Assembly (NCBI GenBank): GCA_003224635.1
Contig: QHZK01000471.1
Coordinates: 1 to 5,141 of the forward strand
Direction of reading: 5' to 3'
Origin: Acidobacteriota bacterium
GTDB taxonomy: Bacteria > Acidobacteriota > Terriglobia > UBA7540
Length of the DNA: 5,141 bases
This document shows, piece by piece, positions 1 through 5,141 of the stretch; within the stretch, counting starts at the first letter, position 1; every line of letters starts with the position of its first letter. Under the pieces are notes generated by a model. It saw only the letters and a program-made list of their open reading frames with translations, was not told where the DNA came from and made no database searches. The position numbers were made by a program, and so were the translations under genes.

Positions 1-702
1 CGCGAGATGCTGGGAATCTCGCTGCAGGAGACGCGCCTGAGGGATAAACTCACGGTGAGGGAGACCTTGGAGCTTTTCGCCAGCTTCTATCGCCGCCCGC
101 GCTCGCCGGCGGAGGTCATGGAAGAAATGGCGCTGACCGAAAAGGCCGACAGTTGGGTAGGGAAGCTTTCGGGCGGTCAGCGGCAGCGCCTCGCGGTCGC
201 CACGGCCTTGATCGCCAATCCCAAGATACTCTTTCTCGACGAACCCACGACGGGCCTCGACCCGCAGAGCCGCCGCCAGCTTTGGGACATCATCCGTCAG
301 TTTCAACGCCGTGGCGGCACGGTCTTATTGACCACGCACTACATGGACGAAGCGGAGCGGCTTTGCGGCCGCATTGCCATTATCGACCAAGGCGGCCTGA
401 TCGCGTCCGGCACCCCGGCGGAGCTGATCGAGCGGCTGGGAGGCCATCACAAGGTGGAATTCGATGCTACAGGCACGGGCGCGAGCGCGCCTGAGGCCTG
501 GCATTCGCTGCCGGGCGTCGAGGCGGTCCACCAGGAGGACGGCAAGGTGGTGCTGAGCGTGCGTGAGCCCCACGAGACTATTCCCGCGCTGCTCGAGGCC
601 TTAGAGAAACAAGACGCGGAGCTGTTGCACCTGACTACGCGCCAGGCCACGCTCGAGGACGTATTCGTGAACCTCACCGGGCGCCATCTGCGCGGGGACT
701 AA
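1..702 (+). CDS. ABC-2 type transporter ATP-binding protein, 5'-truncated by window edge
   Basis: This is the nucleotide-binding subunit of an ABC exporter of the DrrA/CcmA type, which hydrolyses ATP at the inner face of the membrane to drive the permease encoded next to it. The frame is open from base 1. The ATG at 7 is internal, because the sequence around it (LGISLQET) is the Q-loop, which normally lies some 80 residues into the protein. The Walker A motif is therefore outside the window. Counting from that ATG, the visible motifs are the Q-loop glutamine at 7, the signature LSGGQ at 54-58, Walker B ILFLDE at 74-79 with catalytic E79, the D-loop GLDP at 83-86 and the H-loop histidine at 111 (TTHYMDEAE). 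A C-terminal extension of about 90 residues ends in TLEDVFVNLTGR, a typical DrrA-family tail. All catalytic residues in view are intact. The family is secure; the substrate cannot be told from this subunit. Confidence 0.95.
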   Translation, partial: REMLGISLQETRLRDKLTVRETLELFASFYRRPRSPAEVMEEMALTEKADSWVGKLSGGQRQRLAVATALIANPKILFLDEPTTGLDPQSRRQLWDIIRQFQRRGGTVLLTTHYMDEAERLCGRIAIIDQGGLIASGTPAELIERLGGHHKVEFDATGTGASAPEAWHSLPGVEAVHQEDGKVVLSVREPHETIPALLEALEKQDAELLHLTTRQATLEDVFVNLTGRHLRGD

Positions 703-703
703 G

Positions 704-711
704 TAAGGAGG
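704..711 (+). promoter_or_regulatory. Shine-Dalgarno site of the ABC permease
   Basis: TAAGGAGG is a perfect match to the anti-Shine-Dalgarno end of 16S rRNA and lies 5 bases before the GTG at 717. It decides the start of the permease: no in-frame ATG occurs near the N-terminus (the next methionine codon is residue 124). It lies in the short gap just after the ATPase stop codon, consistent with one operon. Confidence 0.9.
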
Positions 712-716
712 AAGCA

Positions 717-1838
717 GTGGCCGATCTGAACACCGAAGTCTCGGTCCCGCCGGTGCGTGAAGCGCCGCTGGCGGTGACCCAGCCCGAAAACGGCCGCTGG
801 GCCGGTTACCGGCAGCTCGTGGTCACAGGCCTGAAGATTTTGAGGCGCGAGCCGGAAGCCATTTTCTGGGTGTTCCTTTTCCCGATCTTCCTGGCCTTAG
901 GTCTGGGGATCGCCTCCCGCAATCGGCCGCCCGAGGCGAGCCGCGTGGCGATTGTGTCGGGCTCGGGCGCCGAGCGCGCTCTTGACCTGCTGAAGGGCGC
1001 TGCCGAAAAGGGGTCCGTGCGGGCTCGGGTGCTTCCGGCGGGAGACGCGCTGAACGGATTTCGCCTGGGCAAATACGACCTGGTGATGACGCCGCGGCCC
1101 GACGGCAGCTTCGAATATCGGTACGATCCGGCTCGTCCGGAGAGCGTGCTGGCTCGAGCGGCCGTGGACGATACGCTGCAGGCCGCGGCCGGGCGGAGGG
1201 ACCCGCTGCCCACGGCGGCGCGCGTCTCGAGCGAGCCCGGCTCCCGCTACATCGACTTCCTGGTGCCGGGCCTGCTGGGCATGAACCTTCTGGCTTCGGG
1301 GATGTGGGGCATCGGCTTTGCGCTGGTCGAGATGCGGCAGCGCAAACTGCTCAAGCGTTACGTGGCCACTCCCATGCGTCGAGGCGATTTCCTCCTGGCG
1401 CTGGCCAGCACGCGGCTGATCATGATGCTGCCGCAGCTCGGCTTGCTGCTGGGGTTTGGCGTGCTTGCGTTTCACATGCGAATCGTGGGTTCGTGGGCCT
1501 CGATCCTTATCATCAGCGCGATTGGTTCGCTGGCCTTCGGCGCCATGGGTCTTCTTACCGCCAGCCGCGCCGAGAAGATCGAAACTGCCAGCGGCCTCAT
1601 GAACCTCGTCATCATGCCGATGTGGATTCTTTCCGGGGTCTTCTTCTCTTACGAGCGTTTCCCCGCTGTGATCCAGCCCTTGATCAAGGCGCTGCCGCTG
1701 ACCGCGTTTAATGACGCCCTGCGCGCGATCGTGCTCGAGGGCGCTCCTTTGGCCGCCCAGACGGCCCGCCTGCTGGTCCTGTCTGCGTGGGGCGTTGTCT
1801 CTTACGTGCTGGCGGTTCGCTGGTTTCGGTGGGCCTAG
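717..1838 (+). CDS. ABC-2 type transporter permease
   Basis: This 373-residue integral membrane subunit of an ABC-2 exporter should pair with the ATPase encoded 14 bp upstream. The start is GTG, chosen because of the strong TAAGGAGG 5 bases before it. A cytoplasmic N-terminus of about 45 residues precedes a first hydrophobic helix at about 48-66. A polar, probably extracytoplasmic segment of about 110 residues follows (67-178). The ABC-2 membrane core then begins at VPGLLGMNLLASGMWG (183-198), with further hydrophobic segments at about 182-204, 225-250, 258-282, 293-311 and 350-368. The charged loop EMRQRKLLKRYVATPMRRGDF (205-225) is the characteristic cytoplasmic coupling region of this family, and PMWILSGVFF with the later LPLTAFNDALRAI stretch is also typical. 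Six helices with a large loop after the first is the usual layout for the DrrB/YhhJ-like group. Drug, lipid or polysaccharide export are all possible; nothing nearby identifies the substrate. Helix limits were estimated by eye. Confidence 0.93.
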   Translation: MADLNTEVSVPPVREAPLAVTQPENGRWAGYRQLVVTGLKILRREPEAIFWVFLFPIFLALGLGIASRNRPPEASRVAIVSGSGAERALDLLKGAAEKGSVRARVLPAGDALNGFRLGKYDLVMTPRPDGSFEYRYDPARPESVLARAAVDDTLQAAAGRRDPLPTAARVSSEPGSRYIDFLVPGLLGMNLLASGMWGIGFALVEMRQRKLLKRYVATPMRRGDFLLALASTRLIMMLPQLGLLLGFGVLAFHMRIVGSWASILIISAIGSLAFGAMGLLTASRAEKIETASGLMNLVIMPMWILSGVFFSYERFPAVIQPLIKALPLTAFNDALRAIVLEGAPLAAQTARLLVLSAWGVVSYVLAVRWFRWA

Positions 1839-1929
1839 GCCGGTAGCTTTGTCGAAGAAGTTGGATCAGGGCAGAATACGGAATGGGTACGGGGAAGGAA
1901 CGGCCGCGCCAGGGTGTGGGGATTCTGAT
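1839..1929. other. Convergent intergenic junction, no clear terminator
   Basis: These 91 bp separate the stop codon of the plus-strand permease from that of the minus-strand DUF1501 gene. Two converging transcripts should end here or overlap. I see no GC-rich hairpin followed by a T-run on either strand. The only symmetry is weak: the palindrome GGCCTAGGCC over the permease stop (1832-1841), and a 6-bp inverted pair GATCAG/CTGATC (1864-1869 and 1925-1930) with a 55-base loop. Neither looks like an intrinsic terminator. Termination may be Rho-dependent or may lie inside the opposing genes. Confidence 0.5.
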
Positions 1930-3399
1930 CTAGACCAGGATTTTCTCCACAATGTCGCCGTGGACGTCGGTCAGCCGGAAGTTGCGGCCCTGGTACTTGA
2001 ACGTCAGCTTCGTGTGATCGATTCCGAGGCACTTCAGGATGGTGGCTTGCAGGTCGTGGACGTGAACGGGATCTTTGGTGATGTTATAGCAATAGTCATC
2101 AGTATCGCCGTGGATGATGCCAGATTTCATGCCGCCCCCCGCCAGCCACATGGTGAAGCAGCGCGGATGGTGGTCGCGTCCGTAATCGGTTTCGGTCAAC
2201 CGGCCCTGACAATAAACAGTTCGTCCAAACTCGCCGCCCCACACGACCAAGGTGTCTTCCAGCATGCCGCGTTCTTTCAGGTCCTGGACCAGAGCCGCTG
2301 CCGCCTGGTCCGTAGCCTTGCACTGTTTGGGCAGGCCTTCGGGAAGGCCGGTGTGATGGTCCCAGTCCCGGTGGAAGAGCTGAATAAAGCGCACGCCCCG
2401 CTCCGCCAGCCGTCTGGCCAGGAGACAATTCGCCGCGAAAGTGCCGGGCTTTTTCGCGTCTTCCCCGTACAGCTTGAAAACCTGCTCGGGTTCCTTCGAT
2501 AAGTCAGTAAGGTCAGGGACAGAGCTCTGCATGCGGAAGGCCATCTCATACTGGGCGATCCGCGTCGAAATCTCAGGGTCGCCGACTTCCTCGAGTTCTG
2601 TCTGATTCAGCTTGGCCAGCGCGTCAAGATAGAGGCGCCGGTCATCCGGACTGAAGCCACTCGGGTCTGTAAGGTAGAGGACAGGATCGCCAACTGACCG
2701 GAACTTCACGCCCTGGTACTTCGTCGGCAGAAATCCGCTTCCCCACAGGCGGTCGTACAGCGGCTGGCCGGCGCCTCCCTGCGTAATCAGTACCACGAAG
2801 GCCGGAAGGTCCCTGCTCTCGCTCCCCAAGCCGTAGGCGAGCCAGGACCCGATGCTGGGCCGGCCGGCAATCTGCGCCCCGGTCTGGAAGAAGGTGACGG
2901 CCGGGTCGTGGTTGATGGCGTCCGTGTTCATCGACTTGATGAAACACAAATCGTCCACGGCTTTCGCGGTGTGAGGCATCAACTCACTGACCCAGGCCCC
3001 CGATTTGCCGTACTGGGCAAACTTGAAAATCGACGGCGCCACCGGCAGGGTGTCCTGCGTGGCGGTCATGCCCGTCAGCCGCTGCCCCATGCGAATCGAA
3101 GCCGGCAACTCCTGGCCACGCCGCTCCTTGAGTCCGGGCTTGTAATCAAAGAGGTCCATCTGCGACGGCCCGCCGGACTGGAAGAGCCAGATCACACGCT
3201 TCGCCTTGGGCGGAAAATGAGGAATGCCGGGAAGCCCAGGGAAGGGCCTATCAGCAGGCGCCTGGTTCGTGGCGCTTTCCGCCCGCAACAGATCTTCGCC
3301 GAGCAGGGTTGCCAGGACCGCTGTCCCTAGTCCGGCGGCATTGAGGCCGAAGAAATGTCGCCTCGTAAGCAGCAGGCCGCTATTTTTCCACCGGTCCAT
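1930..3399 (-). CDS. DUF1501 domain protein with Tat-type signal peptide
   Basis: This complete 489-residue protein belongs to the DUF1501 family (PF07394), which is placed in the alkaline phosphatase/sulfatase-like clan; its reaction is not established. The N-terminus carries a twin-arginine motif TRRHFFG at 12-18 followed by a hydrophobic stretch to about 33, so export in folded form by the Tat system is likely. Family motifs appear in order: GGPSQMDLFDYKP (76-88), NHDPAVTFFQTG (163-174), DWDHHTGL (345-352), GGEFGRT (388-394) and GRDHHP (407-412). A C-terminal HVHDLQATILKCLGI stretch (446-460) completes the fold. The Asp- and His-rich motifs are plausible metal ligands by analogy with the clan (inference). 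No C/S-x-P-x-R sulfatase signature is present, so it should not be called a sulfatase. The ATG start is supported by AAGGAG 6 bases upstream. The gene lies 3 bases downstream of the DUF1553 gene, its usual partner. Confidence 0.95.
   Translation of the reverse strand: MDRWKNSGLLLTRRHFFGLNAAGLGTAVLATLLGEDLLRAESATNQAPADRPFPGLPGIPHFPPKAKRVIWLFQSGGPSQMDLFDYKPGLKERRGQELPASIRMGQRLTGMTATQDTLPVAPSIFKFAQYGKSGAWVSELMPHTAKAVDDLCFIKSMNTDAINHDPAVTFFQTGAQIAGRPSIGSWLAYGLGSESRDLPAFVVLITQGGAGQPLYDRLWGSGFLPTKYQGVKFRSVGDPVLYLTDPSGFSPDDRRLYLDALAKLNQTELEEVGDPEISTRIAQYEMAFRMQSSVPDLTDLSKEPEQVFKLYGEDAKKPGTFAANCLLARRLAERGVRFIQLFHRDWDHHTGLPEGLPKQCKATDQAAAALVQDLKERGMLEDTLVVWGGEFGRTVYCQGRLTETDYGRDHHPRCFTMWLAGGGMKSGIIHGDTDDYCYNITKDPVHVHDLQATILKCLGIDHTKLTFKYQGRNFRLTDVHGDIVEKILV
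3346..3366 (-). other. Twin-arginine (Tat) signal motif of the DUF1501 protein
   Basis: Residues 12-18 read TRRHFFG, a close match to the Tat consensus S/T-R-R-x-F-L-K. An uncharged, Ala/Gly/Leu-rich stretch (residues 19-33) follows before the acidic GED. This predicts export across the inner membrane in folded form, possibly with a bound cofactor or metal. The cleavage site is uncertain; a lipoprotein Cys is not present. Confidence 0.85.
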
Positions 3400-3402
3400 G
3401 GA

Positions 3403-5141
3403 TCACTCCTTGGTGATGGTCTCGTCAAGGTTCAGGATAAGGCTGGCCACGGCGGTGTACGCAGCCAGCTCCGAGGTATCTAGCTTTTCGTCCCTCCCGG
3501 ATTTTCCCTGGCGGATGTATTGGACAGCCGCCTCGGGCTTGTCCCGATACCGTTGCTCGTACTGGCGGAGCGCGTCGAGCAGGACTTCGCTCTCTTTGGC
3601 CCTGGGTAGGCGCGCCGTGGCAAGGCGAAACGCGTAGTCAATTCGTGTTTGCGGCGTCGAGCCGCCTTCCTTGATTACCCGCTCGGCGAGTTTGCGCGAG
3701 GCTTCGAGATAGGTGACGTCGTTCATGAGATCCAGGGCCTGGAGCGGCGTGTTGGTCCTGGTGATCCGGACCGCGCACATCTCGCGGTCGGCGGCGTCGA
3801 ACGTCACCATGGCGGGCGGAGCCACGGTCCGCTTCCAGAAGGTGTAGAGGCTGCGGCGGTAAAGCCCGTCACCGTCATCCGGCTTATACGTGTCGCCGAA
3901 TGAAACCTCTTCCCACAAGCCGGGCGGCTGGTACGGCTTCACCGGAGGGCCGCCCACCTTTTCGACCAGTAATCCTGAGACAGCCAGAGCCTGGTCGCGG
4001 ACCACCTGCGCCGGCAGTCGAAACCGCGGCGCGCGGGCGAGCAAACGGTTCTCGGGGTCTTTCTCCAGCAGGGCGGGCGTTACCTTGGAGGATTGACGGT
4101 AGGTTGCGCTCATCACCATCGTCTTCAGAATCGCCTTGACGTTCCAGCCGCTGTCCATGAACTCGGTGGCCAGCCAATCGAGGAGCTCGGGATTCGTCGG
4201 CCATTCGCCCTGCGATCCGAAATCCGTCACCGTCTTCACCAGTCCGACGCCAAACAGCATCTGCCAGAAACGATTCACGGTCACGCGCGCCGTGAGAGGA
4301 TTCGAGCGATTCACCAGCCACCGCGCCAGGCCAAGCCGGTTGTTCGGATACCCTTCCGGCAACGGAGGAAGGACGTGGGGCAAGCCCGCTGATACCTTGT
4401 CGCCGTGCGCATCATAAGCGCCACGCTTCAGGACGAAAGCGCCCCGAGGCGACCCTTCCTTCATGACCATCACGGTAGGGATGGCGTCGTAATAGGCCTC
4501 GCGATCTCTTTCGAGGTCGGTTAAGGCGCGCCGGGCCTGCTGAATATCCTGAGGAGAAAATTGGTCCAGGAAACAATAGGCAATTTTGTTGGCCTGCGCA
4601 GGGGTCCGCTTCCGGGGAGTTATGGCGGCGATCTGGGGTACGGTCTCCAACACCGGAAGAGTGGCAGCCTCTTCGGGACTGAGAGCCCTGTTATACACCC
4701 GGACCTCGTCGATATAGCCGCGGAAGCGGTCCTCCGGGCCTTCGCCCGCGCCGATGCGAAACGGCGCCTTGTTGTCAAGCGGCCACACCATCGCGTCAAA
4801 AAGAACCTTGGCAGGCTGGTCCTCGCCGTCGACATAAATCTTGACGCCTGACGCTTTCCGCTTGCCATCATAGGTCAATACGACCTGATGCCAGCGGTTG
4901 AGCTCCAGCGGGCGCTGAGTTTCCAGGCGCATCCCGAGATCGGTCCAGCGGACCGTGTAGTGGAAACGGAGCTTGGCATCCCTGAGATACAGGCCGTAGC
5001 CCGATCCTTCATGCACATCTTCAACGCTGGACATGATGGCGCCGTTCGGCGCCTTCGGATAGAGCCAGGCTGCCAGGCTGAAGGGGTCGAGATAATTGAA
5101 GTAGGCTACTTTGCCCGCATTCACGAAGAGATGGCCGTCGA
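3403..5141 (-). CDS. LamG-like plus DUF1553 (PSD1) domain protein, 5'-truncated by window edge
   Basis: This is the C-terminal part of a large protein of the Planctomycete-type cytochrome family (PSCyt1-DUF1549-DUF1553 layout). The frame runs open to the window edge. The GTG at 5122-5124 is an internal valine: the bases before it encode DGHLF, which continues the LamG strand pattern. Counting from that valine, a LamG/concanavalin-like fold spans about 1-155, with RWHQVVLTYDG (77-87), KIYVDGE (95-101) and the closing GYIDEVRVYNRALSPEE (136-152). A linker follows, then DUF1553 (PF07587) from about 225 to the end. Its hallmarks are RGAFVLKRGAYDAHG (227-241), RLGLARWLVNRSNPLTARVTVN (263-284), TNTPLQALDLMND (457-469) and the C-terminal AAYTAVASLILNLDETITKE. 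From family knowledge, the missing N-terminus probably carries a signal peptide, a haem-binding CxxCH PSCyt1 domain and DUF1549. LamG domains usually bind glycans or proteins, so an extracytoplasmic role is likely; the activity of DUF1553 is unknown. It is coupled to the DUF1501 gene 3 bases downstream. Confidence 0.94.
   Translation of the reverse strand, partial: DGHLFVNAGKVAYFNYLDPFSLAAWLYPKAPNGAIMSSVEDVHEGSGYGLYLRDAKLRFHYTVRWTDLGMRLETQRPLELNRWHQVVLTYDGKRKASGVKIYVDGEDQPAKVLFDAMVWPLDNKAPFRIGAGEGPEDRFRGYIDEVRVYNRALSPEEAATLPVLETVPQIAAITPRKRTPAQANKIAYCFLDQFSPQDIQQARRALTDLERDREAYYDAIPTVMVMKEGSPRGAFVLKRGAYDAHGDKVSAGLPHVLPPLPEGYPNNRLGLARWLVNRSNPLTARVTVNRFWQMLFGVGLVKTVTDFGSQGEWPTNPELLDWLATEFMDSGWNVKAILKTMVMSATYRQSSKVTPALLEKDPENRLLARAPRFRLPAQVVRDQALAVSGLLVEKVGGPPVKPYQPPGLWEEVSFGDTYKPDDGDGLYRRSLYTFWKRTVAPPAMVTFDAADREMCAVRITRTNTPLQALDLMNDVTYLEASRKLAERVIKEGGSTPQTRIDYAFRLATARLPRAKESEVLLDALRQYEQRYRDKPEAAVQYIRQGKSGRDEKLDTSELAAYTAVASLILNLDETITKE
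3406..3411 (-). promoter_or_regulatory. Shine-Dalgarno site of the DUF1501 gene, inside the upstream gene
   Basis: On the minus strand AAGGAG lies 6 bases before the ATG of the DUF1501 gene. It overlaps the last sense codons (Lys-Glu) of the DUF1553 gene, whose TGA is separated from the ATG by only TCC. A ribosome finishing the first gene would stop on top of this site, which favours termination-reinitiation and balanced production of the two proteins. Confidence 0.85.

Noticed and set aside
897..1475. Minus-strand open frame of 192 codons within the permease gene
   Set aside because: Its translation is rich in Arg, His and Gln with no hydrophobic core or motif, and it is wholly antisense to a well-supported permease.
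1832..1841. Palindrome GGCCTAGGCC over the permease stop codon
   Set aside because: It has no loop and no following T-run, so it is not a terminator; a 10-bp palindrome is easily produced by chance in GC-rich DNA.
1864..1930. Inverted pair GATCAG/CTGATC flanking the convergent gap
   Set aside because: Arms of 6 bp around a 55-base loop are too weak and too widely spaced for a terminator or an operator.
1711..2502. Plus-strand open frame of 263 codons bridging the permease end and the DUF1501 gene
   Set aside because: It begins inside the permease, runs antisense to DUF1501, has no ribosome binding site and no recognisable motif, while both overlapped genes are clear family members. It is a GC-rich shadow frame.
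1930..3399. Calling the DUF1501 protein a sulfatase
   Set aside because: The clan relationship is real, but the C/S-x-P-x-R modification signature is absent, so a sulfatase reaction is not supported.
1..5141. Mobile element, CRISPR, tRNA or defence system
   Set aside because: I saw no transposase, integrase, direct-repeat array, tRNA-like cloverleaf or nuclease/toxin gene; nearly all bases are used by four ordinary coding regions.

Overview
This is a GC-rich bacterial window with two convergent gene pairs and almost no non-coding DNA. The right half holds a DUF1501 protein with a Tat-type signal, paired with a LamG/DUF1553 (PSD1) protein. From family knowledge, this pairing is typical of Planctomycetota, Verrucomicrobiota and Acidobacteriota, especially Solibacter/Bryobacter-like acidobacteria. 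The clean Shine-Dalgarno sites and the style of the ABC-2 transporter fit an acidobacterium, but the phylum is an inference and cannot be fixed from this window.

Left half (plus strand, 1-1838): the 3' part of an ABC-2 type ATP-binding protein (DrrA/CcmA-like, its Walker A lies outside the window), then 14 bp later a complete ABC-2 permease that starts at GTG behind a perfect TAAGGAGG. Together they would form an exporter for an unidentified substrate (drug, lipid or polysaccharide type).

Junction (1839-1929): 91 bp between converging stop codons. I see no convincing terminator or RNA gene.

Right half (minus strand, 5141-1930): the 3' part of a large gene encoding a LamG/concanavalin-like domain followed by DUF1553. 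It runs off the right edge, where family knowledge predicts cytochrome-c-like PSCyt1 and DUF1549 domains. Three bases after its stop comes a complete DUF1501 gene whose ribosome binding site lies inside the end of the upstream gene, so the two are almost certainly co-transcribed and probably translationally coupled. DUF1501 belongs to the alkaline phosphatase/sulfatase-like clan. The likely site of action is outside the cytoplasm, but the biochemical function of the pair is not established.

I found no mobile element, CRISPR array, tRNA, rRNA or defence system. The nearest thing to an undescribed system is the DUF1553-DUF1501 pair, which is widespread but functionally uncharacterised.
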